Source: Microbacterium yannicii PS01
Lineage (GTDB): Bacteria; Actinomycetota; Actinomycetes; Actinomycetales; Microbacteriaceae
Direction of reading: 5' to 3'
NCBI RefSeq assembly: GCF_000304335.1
Contig: NZ_CAJF01000002.1
Coordinates: 124,001-188,000, forward strand
Length of the DNA: 64,000 nt
In this document: one piece after another, positions 57,228 to 64,000 of the stretch
How the letters are laid out: every line of letters begins with the position of its first letter
How positions within the stretch are numbered: position 1 is the first letter of the stretch
Notes under the pieces: model-generated
Seen by the model: only the letters and a program-made list of their open reading frames with translations
Database searches by the model: none
Told to the model about the DNA's origin: nothing
Program-made: the position numbers and the translations under genes

Positions 57228-57791
57228 GTGACGCGAATCATCGCCGGCCGCGCCGGTTCGATCGTCCTGGACGTCCCCGACGCCGGCACCCGCCCGACGA
57301 GCGATCGCGTGCGCGAATCGCTGTTCGGGGCTCTGGAATCCTCGGACGCTCTGCACGGGGCGGCGGTGCTCGACCTCTACGCCGGTTCGGGTGCCCTCGC
57401 GCTCGAGGCGGTCAGCCGTGGCGCGACATCAGCCGACCTCGTCGAGAAGTCGGCGCGCGCGGCGACGATCGCCCAGCGGAACGCCGCCCGCGTGGAAAAG
57501 GCGGTGGGTCCGGATGCCTCGATCCGCGTGCACCGCAGCTCGGTCGACGCGTTCCTCCGCACCGCTCGCGGGCCATTCGACGTCGTGTTCCTGGATCCGC
57601 CCTACGACGTGGGCGAGACCGAGCTGGCGTCGACGCTGTCGCTGTTGGCGCCGCTTCTCGCGCCGGGCGCGGATGTGATCGTCGAGCGGTCGTCCCGCTC
57701 CCCGCAGCCTTCGCTTCCCGCCGCGCTCACGGCCACGCGCGGCAAGCGGTACGGCGATACCGCGCTGTGGTGGTCGACCACGTCGGACTGA
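57228..57791 (+). CDS. rsmD: 16S rRNA (guanine966-N2)-methyltransferase
   Basis: RsmD methylates G966 of 16S rRNA. The 187-residue protein begins MTRIIAGRAGSIVLDVPD and has the RPTSDRVRESLFGAL segment. The AdoMet motif is VLDLYAGSGALALEAVSRGA and the catalytic motif VFLDPPYDVGE (DPPY). The start is GTG 57228. In many actinobacteria it lies near recG and coaD, as here, though on the opposite strand. Confidence 0.95.
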   Translation: MTRIIAGRAGSIVLDVPDAGTRPTSDRVRESLFGALESSDALHGAAVLDLYAGSGALALEAVSRGATSADLVEKSARAATIAQRNAARVEKAVGPDASIRVHRSSVDAFLRTARGPFDVVFLDPPYDVGETELASTLSLLAPLLAPGADVIVERSSRSPQPSLPAALTATRGKRYGDTALWWSTTSD

Positions 57792-57808
57792 CGATCCGGG
57801 CGCAGTGT

Positions 57809-58804
57809 TCAGCCGGTTCGGGCATCCCAGTCGCGGTACGGGTCCCAGCCGCCGCGCCCCCGATGGGCCGTCCCGTCGACGAGCACCGGCGCATCGCCCC
57901 GGTCGAGAACCTCGCCCACCCGGCGGAACCCGTGCGGCAGGGCGTGCCCCGCGGCGAAGGTCGCCAGCAGAGCGTGGTCCTCACCGCCGGTGAGGGCCGA
58001 CTGCACGTCCGGTCCCAGTGCGGACGAGTCCAGGGCGATGGTGACCCCGGATGCCGCAGCCAGCCGTGTCGCGTCGAGCACGAGTCCGTCCGAGACGTCC
58101 ATCATCGCCGTCGCGCCCGCTTCCGCCGCGACCGGCCCCAGCGACACCGGCGGGGCCGGCCGCAGTTGCGCGGCGAGGTCCGCCCTCTCGGCCGGGTCGA
58201 GGAGGCGCTCATCCAGGGGAAGCGGCGCACCCGCGGCATCCGTGAATCGCCCGAAGAGCACGCGGAGTCCTCGCCCGGCCCGCCCGAGCTCGCCCGCGAT
58301 CGCGACGACATCGCCCCGCCGAGCTCCCGAGCGCAGCACCGGCGCACGTCCCGACAGCGCCCCGAGCGCCGTGACCGCGATGGTGAGCGTGTCCGAGACG
58401 GTGAGATCACCGCCCTCGATGGTGCAGCCCGGTGCCAGCTCGTGGCACGCCGCGCGCAGCCCGTCGGCCAGGCCGGTCACGAATGACAGCCGCGTGGAAT
58501 CGGGCATCGCCAGCGCGACCAGCAGAGCGGTGGGCGTGGCGCCCATAGCCGCGATGTCTGCGAGATTGACCGCGGCCGCCTTGTACCCGAGGTCGTAGGC
58601 GCTCGACCACGCGAGGCGGAAGTCGGGGCCGTGCACCAGCGTGTCGACGGTCGCGACCACCCTGCCGTCTGCGGCCGAGAGCACCGCGGCGTCGTCCCCG
58701 GGCCCGATGAGGGCACTGGAGGGCCCGAGCCGCTCCAGGATGCTCTGCAGCACGCGCCCCTCGCTGAGGTCGCCGACTGCTGGATCCGCGTGCTCGTCGT
58801 TCAC
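57809..58804 (-). CDS. thiL: thiamine-monophosphate kinase
   Basis: ThiL makes thiamine diphosphate from the monophosphate. The protein is 331 residues. LIGPGDDAAVLSAADGRVVATVDTLVHGPDF carries the Mg/ATP Asp residues. AAVNLADIAAMGATPTALLVAL, TIEGGDLTVSD, MMDVSDGLVLDATRLA and GGEDHALLATFAAG follow. The start is GTG 58804. No TPP riboswitch was recognised upstream. It diverges from the DUF3515 lipoprotein gene. Confidence 0.95.
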   Translation of the reverse strand: MNDEHADPAVGDLSEGRVLQSILERLGPSSALIGPGDDAAVLSAADGRVVATVDTLVHGPDFRLAWSSAYDLGYKAAAVNLADIAAMGATPTALLVALAMPDSTRLSFVTGLADGLRAACHELAPGCTIEGGDLTVSDTLTIAVTALGALSGRAPVLRSGARRGDVVAIAGELGRAGRGLRVLFGRFTDAAGAPLPLDERLLDPAERADLAAQLRPAPPVSLGPVAAEAGATAMMDVSDGLVLDATRLAAASGVTIALDSSALGPDVQSALTGGEDHALLATFAAGHALPHGFRRVGEVLDRGDAPVLVDGTAHRGRGGWDPYRDWDARTG

Positions 58805-58889
58805 GCCTCCACGCTACCGCCGGGTCCGGCGTCGCCGACGGGGAGCCGGCGGGCGCGGGTCGCTCCCCGACCGCAGGTAGCCTGGAACG

Positions 58890-59375
58890 GTGCGTCTGCC
58901 ATCTCTCGCCGCCACGGCGGCTCTCGCGATCCTCGTCGGCGCCGCGCTCACCGGATGCTCGACGACGGTGAACCTGGAGCCGGCAGAGGGCGCCGAGGAT
59001 CCGGCGTGCGCCGAGGTGACGGTGCGGCTGCCCGGGTCGGTCGCGGATCAGCCGCGTCTGTGGACGGACGCGCAGGCCACCGGCGCGTGGGGCGCGCAGA
59101 CCTCGTCGGTGCTCCTGCGCTGCGGCGTCACGCCGCCGGGACCGACCGAGGCGAAGTGCATCACCCTCGGCGGGGTGGACTGGGTGGTGGACGAGAGCCA
59201 GGCGCCGAGATACCTCGTCACCACCTACGGACGGGTGCCCGCGGTCGAGGTGTTCATCGACAACGAGACGGTCTCGCCGAACGACGTCCTCAGCGCGCTC
59301 GGCGTGGCGGTGTCGGCCGGTACGACCTCGGAACGCGCCTGCACGCTCACCGAGACCCTCGTCCCCGAGGACTGA
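58890..59375 (+). CDS. DUF3515 lipoprotein
   Basis: This is a 161-residue protein of the actinobacterial DUF3515 family, often encoded beside ddl and thiL, as here. The signal peptide has lipobox LTGC (Cys near residue 23). The domain shows ACAEVTVRLPGSV, LRCGVTPPGPT, CITLGGVDWVV and ACTLTETLV, with conserved Cys residues that may pair. It is probably membrane-anchored on the outer face. The function is unknown. The start is GTG 58890. Confidence 0.9.
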   Translation: MRLPSLAATAALAILVGAALTGCSTTVNLEPAEGAEDPACAEVTVRLPGSVADQPRLWTDAQATGAWGAQTSSVLLRCGVTPPGPTEAKCITLGGVDWVVDESQAPRYLVTTYGRVPAVEVFIDNETVSPNDVLSALGVAVSAGTTSERACTLTETLVPED

Positions 59376-59404
59376 GCGCCCGGCGGCGTGCTCGCGCCGG
59401 ACTG

Positions 59405-60496
59405 TCAGGCGGCGCGCTCGAGCGCGGTGTCGACGAGCTCGCTGATCAGCTCGGGATATGTCATGCCCGACGCGATCCAGCACTTGGGGAACATCGAGAT
59501 GGGCGTGAAGCCCGGCATCGTGTTCAGCTCGTTCACGTAGAGGCCGTCGTCGGTGAGGAAGAAGTCGACACGCGCGAGGCCGCGTCCGTCTACGGCCTGG
59601 AAAGCGCGGATGCCGAGTTCCTGGATCGCCGCGATCTGCGCGTCGTCGAGCTCGGCCGGGCACACGACCTCGGCACCGTCCCCGCCCAGGTACTTGCCCT
59701 CGAAGTCGTAGAACTCGCGGGTCGTGAGGACGATCTCACCCGGAAGTGAGGCGCGGGGCGCGGCTCCCCTCCGGCCCTCGAGGATGGCGACCTCGACCTC
59801 GCGGCCGACGATCGCCGTCTCGATGAGCACCTTGTCGTCCTCCGCGAACGCGATCTCGAGCGCCGCGTCGAGCTCGGAGGCATCGTGCACCTTCGAGACT
59901 CCCACGCTCGACCCGGCGCGAGAGGGCTTCACGAACGACGGCACGCCCAGGGCCGCGGCATCCGCTCGCACGCTCTCGGGCTCGCCTTCCCAGCGCGCGC
60001 GGGTGATCGTCACCGACGGCGAGACCGGCACGCCGGCCTCGGCGAGGACGATCTTCATGAAGTGCTTGTCCATGCACAGGGCCGAGTCCAGCACTCCGCC
60101 CCCGGCGTACGGGATCCCCAGCGTGTCGAAGAAGCCCTGCACCGTGCCGTCCTCGCCGTGGAGGCCGTGGAGGATCGGCAGCACGACGTCGACCCGGCCG
60201 AGCTCGTCGATCCGTCCGTCGGCGCGACGCACGCGCAGCGTGCGGTCCGCCCCGCCCTCGGGCCACAGCACGCGTGTGCCGTTGTCGACGACCTCGGGCA
60301 GACGCTCGGCGTCGAGGGCGAACTTCGCGGGCTCGTCGTCTTCGAGGACGAACACGCCGTCACGGGTGATCCCGACGGGGATCACCCGGTAGCGATCACG
60401 GTCGATCGCCCGCAGCACCCCGCCCGCCGTTGCGGAACTGATCGAGTGCTCGCTGGAGCGACCTCCAAAGAGCACCGCCACCGCCGGCTTGTCCAT
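59405..60496 (-). CDS. ddl: D-alanine--D-alanine ligase
   Basis: Ddl makes the D-Ala-D-Ala dipeptide for peptidoglycan. The 363-residue ATP-grasp enzyme begins VAVLFGGRSSEHSISSATA. It contains LPILHGLHGEDGTVQGFFDTLGIPYAGGG, VKPSRAGSSVGVSKV and NELNTMPGFTPISMFPK. ATG 60496 has GAGAGG six bases upstream. Its first 101 bases lie within the 3' end of gpsA in another frame, an unusually long overlap. Confidence 0.96.
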   Translation of the reverse strand: MDKPAVAVLFGGRSSEHSISSATAGGVLRAIDRDRYRVIPVGITRDGVFVLEDDEPAKFALDAERLPEVVDNGTRVLWPEGGADRTLRVRRADGRIDELGRVDVVLPILHGLHGEDGTVQGFFDTLGIPYAGGGVLDSALCMDKHFMKIVLAEAGVPVSPSVTITRARWEGEPESVRADAAALGVPSFVKPSRAGSSVGVSKVHDASELDAALEIAFAEDDKVLIETAIVGREVEVAILEGRRGAAPRASLPGEIVLTTREFYDFEGKYLGGDGAEVVCPAELDDAQIAAIQELGIRAFQAVDGRGLARVDFFLTDDGLYVNELNTMPGFTPISMFPKCWIASGMTYPELISELVDTALERAA

Positions 60497-61529
60497 TCTG
60501 CGTCCTCTCGCCCTGGGGGGTGTCGTCGTCTGTCGTCAGGTGGGGGGCGATGTCGCGCGGATTCATCGTGCCGTCAAGAACCATCTTGACCTGCTCGACG
60601 ATCGGCATCTCGACGCCCACCTCGCGTGCCAGCTGCAGGATGGGCGCGACCGATGCGAGCCCCTCCGCGGTCTGATTCATCTGCTTGACGACGTCGTCGA
60701 AGCGATACCCCTGGCCGAGCAGGCGGCCGGCGGTGTTGTTGCGGCTGAGCGGCGACTGGCACGTCGCGATGAGGTCGCCGAGGCCTGCGAGGCCCTGGAG
60801 GGTCTCAGGGTGTGCGCCGAACGCGACGGCGAAGTCGGTCATCTCGACGAGGCCCCGCGTGATGATGGAGGCCTTCGTGTTCTCGCCGTACCCGACGCCG
60901 TCGACAATGCCGATCGCCACGGCGATGAGGTTCTTCAGCACCCCGCCGAACTCGGTGCCGATCACGTCCGTGTTCACGAAGGTGCGGAAGTAGCGGTTGC
61001 GCGCCCGTCGCGCGACCGCCTCGGCGGTCTCCTGGCTCGTCGACGAGATGACCGCGGCGGTGGGCTGTTCGCGCGCGATCTCCAGCGCGAGGTTCGGACC
61101 CGACGCGACGGCGATGCGGGCCGGATCGCAGTGCAGCTCCTGCTCGATGACCTGGCTCATGCGCAGCCCGGTGCGACGCTCGACGCCCTTCATGAGCGAC
61201 ACGATGGGCACGTCGGTGGAATCGATCAAGGGCCGCACCGCTTTGAGGTTCTGCCGCACGGCCTGGCTGGGGATCGACAGGTAGATCTGCTCGGCGCCCT
61301 CGAGAGCGTCGGAGAGGTGGTGGGTCGCGTCCATCCCCCGCGGAAGGTTGATGCCCGGCAGGTACTCGCTGTTGCGCTTGGCCTCTTGGATCTCGCTGGC
61401 GAGCTCCGGGCGCCGCGCCCACATGGTCACGTGGGCGCCGCCGTCGGCGAGGATCTTGCCGAATGTGGTCCCCCAGCTTCCCGCGCCGACGACGGCCACG
61501 CGAGGCAGCGCGGCATCTCTACGACTCAA
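60396..61529 (-). CDS. gpsA: glycerol-3-phosphate dehydrogenase [NAD(P)+]
   Basis: GpsA reduces dihydroxyacetone phosphate to sn-glycerol-3-phosphate for phospholipids. The protein is 377 residues from a TTG at 61529 (MSRRDAALPRVAVVGAGSWG). AGGAGG lies 12 bases upstream, slightly far; an ATG at 61529+24 (61553) would add eight Arg-rich residues. Motifs are VAVVGAGSWGTTFGKILADGG, AVASGPNLALEIAREQPTAAVI, GGVLKNLIAVAIGIVDGVGYGENTKA and GLAGLGDLIATC. The last 34 or so residues overlap the ddl start and look non-conserved, so the C-terminus is longer than usual. Confidence 0.94.
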   Translation of the reverse strand: MSRRDAALPRVAVVGAGSWGTTFGKILADGGAHVTMWARRPELASEIQEAKRNSEYLPGINLPRGMDATHHLSDALEGAEQIYLSIPSQAVRQNLKAVRPLIDSTDVPIVSLMKGVERRTGLRMSQVIEQELHCDPARIAVASGPNLALEIAREQPTAAVISSTSQETAEAVARRARNRYFRTFVNTDVIGTEFGGVLKNLIAVAIGIVDGVGYGENTKASIITRGLVEMTDFAVAFGAHPETLQGLAGLGDLIATCQSPLSRNNTAGRLLGQGYRFDDVVKQMNQTAEGLASVAPILQLAREVGVEMPIVEQVKMVLDGTMNPRDIAPHLTTDDDTPQGERTQNGQAGGGGALWRSLQRALDQFRNGGRGAAGDRP

Positions 61530-62289
61530 GGCGACCCGTCTCCTCCTGGCCATGAGCGGCCGGGTTCCACCGCTGGGGCGGCGCCGTCGCGCCGCGCAGC
61601 TCGGCCAGCAGCCCGGCGATCGCCGCCATGACCTGGTCGGTGGCGGCGACCAGACCGGCGGGCTGGCCGGCCGCGGCTCCCTCGAGCGCGTTCACGTCGA
61701 TCGCGTCGCCGAAGATGACGCGCACGCGGCGGCGAAGCGGCCACAGCCGGAGCTTGCCGTACCGGGGCAGGATCTGCTGCGAGCCCCAGTGCGCGACCGG
61801 GATCACCGGGAGGGCGCCCGCGGTGGCCAGGCGCACCGCACCCGTCTTGCCGCGCATCGGCCACAGGTCGGGATCCCGGGTGAGCGAGCCCTCGGGGTAC
61901 ACGATCACGCCTCGCCCGAGCCGGACCAGCTCCTGTGCGCTCTCCAGCGTCTGCTTCGCACCCGACCCCGACGACGCGCGAGCGACGGGGACCATGCCGG
62001 TCCTGCGCAGCACCCAGCCGAGGACCGGCACCCGGAACAGGCTCTCCTTCGCCATGAATCGAGGCGCTCGGCCCAGACGCCAGACGGCCACCGCGACGAC
62101 GAGCGGGTCGATCTCGCTCATGTGATTCGGGGCGAGGACGTAGGCGCCTTCGCGCGGGAGCTTGTCGCCGCCGACGATCTCGACCCTGGCCAGGAGGCCG
62201 AAGAGCGGCACCACGATGGCGGCCAGGGGCCAGAAGATGCTGGGGCGGGTCTTCTCCTGCGAGGCGCGGGAGGGCGAGGGTGCGACCAC
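61519..62289 (-). CDS. plsC: 1-acyl-sn-glycerol-3-phosphate acyltransferase
   Basis: This is a PlsC-type acyltransferase that adds the second fatty acid to make phosphatidic acid, the substrate of CdsA. The 256-residue protein has a hydrophobic N-terminal segment (about 18-36). The catalytic NHMSEID (N-H-x4-D) lies near residue 55 and GVIVYPEGSLTRDPD near 130. It starts at GTG 62289, three bases after the murA stop, and runs into gpsA, so glycerophospholipid and cell-wall genes share a transcript. Confidence 0.92.
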   Translation of the reverse strand: MVAPSPSRASQEKTRPSIFWPLAAIVVPLFGLLARVEIVGGDKLPREGAYVLAPNHMSEIDPLVVAVAVWRLGRAPRFMAKESLFRVPVLGWVLRRTGMVPVARASSGSGAKQTLESAQELVRLGRGVIVYPEGSLTRDPDLWPMRGKTGAVRLATAGALPVIPVAHWGSQQILPRYGKLRLWPLRRRVRVIFGDAIDVNALEGAAAGQPAGLVAATDQVMAAIAGLLAELRGATAPPQRWNPAAHGQEETGRLES

Positions 62290-62292
62290 GGC

Positions 62293-63663
62293 CTAGCCGA
62301 CGACGTCGAAGTCGGCGCCGAGGGTCTCGAGCTTCGTCAGGAACTTCTCGTACCCGCGTCGGATGATCCCGACGTTGCGGACCACCGACTCGCCCTCCGC
62401 GGCGAGGGCCGCGATGACGTAGCTGTACCCGCCGCGCAGGTCGGGCACGACGACGTCGGCACCGTGCAGCGGCGTGGGGCCGTTGATGACGGCGGCCTGC
62501 TCGAGCGCACGACGGGGCACGCGGCGGTCGGCCGCGTCGATGCCGTGCGGGTGGACCACGATGTCGGCGCCCATCTGGTTCAGCGCCTGCGTGAACCCGA
62601 GGCGGTTCTCGTACACCGTCTCGTGCACGACCGAACGCCCCTCCGCCTGCGTGAGCGCGACGATCAGCGGCTGCTGCCAGTCGGTCATGAAGCCGGGGTG
62701 CACGTCGGTCTCGACCGTGACGGGCTTGAGCGCGCCCTCGCGGCGGAACTGGATGCCGTCCTCTCGGACGTCGAACCAGCCGCCGGCCTTGCGGAAGACG
62801 TTGAGGAAGGTGAGCATCTCCTGCTGCTTGGCGCCCCCGACGAAGATGTCGCCGTCGGTCGCCAGCGCGGCGCATGCCCAGGAGGCGGCCTCGTTGCGAT
62901 CGAAGATCGCCCGGTGGTCGTAGCCGCGCAGCGCGTCCACGCCCTCGATGAGGATGACGCGGTTCGGCTCGTAGGAGATGATCGCGCCCATCTTCTGCAG
63001 AACCGCGATCAGATCCATGATCTCGGGCTCGATCGCCGCGTTGCGCAGCTCGGTCGTGCCCTTGGCCCGCACCGCCGTCAGCAGCACCTGCTCCGTCGCC
63101 CCCACGCTGGGGTAGGGCAGGTCGATGTTCGCGCCGTGCAGCCCGTTCGGGGCCGTGATCCGGATGCCCTCGTAGCTCTTGTCGACGACGGCGCCGAAGG
63201 CGCGGAGCGCGTCCATGTGGAAGTTGATGGGCCGGTCGCCGATGCGGCATCCACCGAGGTCGGGGATGAGCGCCTCGCCGAGCAGGTGCAGCAGCGGCCC
63301 GCAGAAGAGGATCGGGATGCGGGATGCCCCGGCATGGGCGTCGATCTCTTCGAAGTGCGCCGCGACCGCACCGCTCGGGTCGAGATGGAGGGTGCCCGCC
63401 TCTTCGCCGTCCAGGACACTGACGCCGTGGACTTCCAGGAGGGATCGGACGACCTGCACATCGCTGATGTCGGGAACGTCGCGCAGAGTGCTCGCGGTCT
63501 CGCCGAGCAGCGCCGCGACCATCGCCTTGGTGACGAGGTTCTTCGCGCCCTTGACCTCGACGCGGCCGGTCAGCGGACGTCCGCCGCGGATGGCGAGGAC
63601 CTCCCCGGTCACTTCCTTGTCTCCCGACGTGGTGTCGGCGTCAACGCCGAGAAGCGACTTCAT
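62293..63663 (-). CDS. murA: UDP-N-acetylglucosamine 1-carboxyvinyltransferase
   Basis: MurA adds enolpyruvate to UDP-GlcNAc, the first committed peptidoglycan step. The protein is 456 residues. VEVKGAKNLVTKAMVAALLG gives the Lys-Asn pair. The active-site Cys appears in DLGGCRIGDRPINFHMDAL, so it is of the fosfomycin-sensitive Cys type and not the Asp type of mycobacteria. RAKGTTELRNAAIEPEIMDL and TDVHPGFMTDWQQPL follow. The start is ATG 63663, after leuD on the same strand. Confidence 0.95.
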   Translation of the reverse strand: MKSLLGVDADTTSGDKEVTGEVLAIRGGRPLTGRVEVKGAKNLVTKAMVAALLGETASTLRDVPDISDVQVVRSLLEVHGVSVLDGEEAGTLHLDPSGAVAAHFEEIDAHAGASRIPILFCGPLLHLLGEALIPDLGGCRIGDRPINFHMDALRAFGAVVDKSYEGIRITAPNGLHGANIDLPYPSVGATEQVLLTAVRAKGTTELRNAAIEPEIMDLIAVLQKMGAIISYEPNRVILIEGVDALRGYDHRAIFDRNEAASWACAALATDGDIFVGGAKQQEMLTFLNVFRKAGGWFDVREDGIQFRREGALKPVTVETDVHPGFMTDWQQPLIVALTQAEGRSVVHETVYENRLGFTQALNQMGADIVVHPHGIDAADRRVPRRALEQAAVINGPTPLHGADVVVPDLRGGYSYVIAALAAEGESVVRNVGIIRRGYEKFLTKLETLGADFDVVG

Positions 63664-63738
63664 CCGGTGGACCTCACTTGGTGTGTTCGAGGGTGGCTTG
63701 CGGCGATCGGCGCGCCCGGGTGGGGCACGTGATCTGGC

Positions 63739-64000
63739 TTACGGAACGGGCAGCGTCCGCGGCCGCCACGCCTCGCGGCGAGCCTCGAACTGCGCGATCC
63801 TGTCAGCCTCGCGCAGTGTGAGCCCGATGTCGTCGAGCCCTTCGAGAAGCCGCCACCTAGTGTAATCGTCGATCTCGAAAGCGACGTCGAGGTCGCCCAG
63901 CGAGGCGCGCCGCGCGTCGAGGTCGACCGTCATCGTGGCACCGGGCCGGGCCTCGATGGCGGCCCAGACAGCCTCGAGGTCGGCTTCTGAGATCACGCCC
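63739..64000 (-). CDS. leuD: 3-isopropylmalate dehydratase small subunit, C-terminal part
   Basis: The last 86 or so residues of LeuD run from the right edge to a TAA at 63739. [60 protein letters not shown] is the typical LeuD C-terminal region. LeuCD isomerises 2- to 3-isopropylmalate in leucine synthesis. The frame continues past 64000, so the GTG at 63996 is not the start. Confidence 0.9.
   Translation of the reverse strand, partial: GVISEADLEAVWAAIEARPGATMTVDLDARRASLGDLDVAFEIDDYTRWRLLEGLDDIGLTLREADRIAQFEARREAWRPRTLPVP

Noticed and set aside
58805..58889. TPP riboswitch upstream of thiL
   Set aside because: The interval to the next gene is only 85 bases and shows no CUGAGA-type core; thiL is often unregulated by TPP.
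60396..60496. Frameshift in gpsA as the cause of the long overlap with ddl
   Set aside because: I could not find a one-base change that yields a recognisable shorter GpsA end, so it is listed only as an unusual overlap.

Overview
The window is chromosomal DNA of a high-GC Gram-positive actinobacterium. It most resembles the family Microbacteriaceae (Microbacterium or a close relative). The reasons are very GC-rich third codon positions, frequent GTG starts, 4-base ATGA/GTGA overlaps, a DUF2469-yraN-comM-dprA-xerC order, a DivIVA-domain protein next to cdsA, DUF3515 and DUF2004 proteins, and Ala/Glu-rich tails on ribosomal proteins S2 and S16. No rRNA, tRNA, CRISPR array, insertion sequence or prophage was seen. 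Nearly all bases are protein-coding.

Layout. (1) 1-4.6 kb: a cut-off membrane protein, an AI-2E/PerM-family permease, an alpha/beta hydrolase, a small zinc-ribbon protein, a lytic-transglycosylase-like protein and a DivIVA-domain protein. (2) 4.6-16.4 kb, minus strand: a housekeeping backbone of cdsA, frr, pyrH, tsf, rpsB, xerC, dprA, comM, yraN, DUF2469, rnhB, lepB and rplS, with one plus-strand M23 peptidase. (3) 16.6-24.3 kb: a membrane protein, map, and the glgX-treY-treZ set for glycogen debranching and trehalose synthesis. (4) 24.5-36.1 kb: a nitrate-assimilation cassette of nirB-nirD-cobA-nnaR, narK, and a nitrate reductase fused to a CysJ-type flavoprotein, with trmD left in its middle. 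(5) 36.2-40.5 kb: rimM, KH protein, rpsP and ffh, with an inserted GCS2-family ligase. (6) 40.5-48.3 kb: a TetR-VOC fusion regulator, lipB-lipA, DUF2004, ftsY and smc. (7) 48.5-51.3 kb: an unusual plus-strand unit with a strong promoter, a 39-codon leader-like ORF, an 85-codon ORF, a 15-bp hairpin and two paralogous double-GNAT acetyltransferases. (8) 51.3-64 kb: mutM, rnc, rpmF, DUF177, coaD, recG, lipoprotein, rsmD, thiL, DUF3515, ddl, gpsA, plsC, murA and the end of leuD.

How it works together. The minus-strand backbone is the familiar actinobacterial translation, secretion and cell-envelope cluster (rnc-mutM-smc-ftsY-ffh-rpsP-KH-rimM-trmD-rplS-lepB-rnhB and onward to rpsB-tsf-pyrH-frr-cdsA). 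It is opened at several joints by accessory units. The largest splits rimM, trmD and rplS and carries everything needed to import nitrate, reduce it to nitrite and then ammonium, and methylate uroporphyrinogen III for the siroheme of NirB. GlnR-like operator half-sites spaced about 11 bases apart lie before nirB, narK and the nitrate reductase. The nirB and narK promoters share an ungapped 66-base architecture, which suggests joint control by GlnR and the NnaR-type regulator encoded in the nir operon.

Most notable points: the nitrate regulon architecture; the leader-ORF/hairpin/tandem-GNAT unit; a one-base frameshift at the 3' end of comM; the TetR-VOC fusion; and structured leaders before rpsB, rplS and rpsP.
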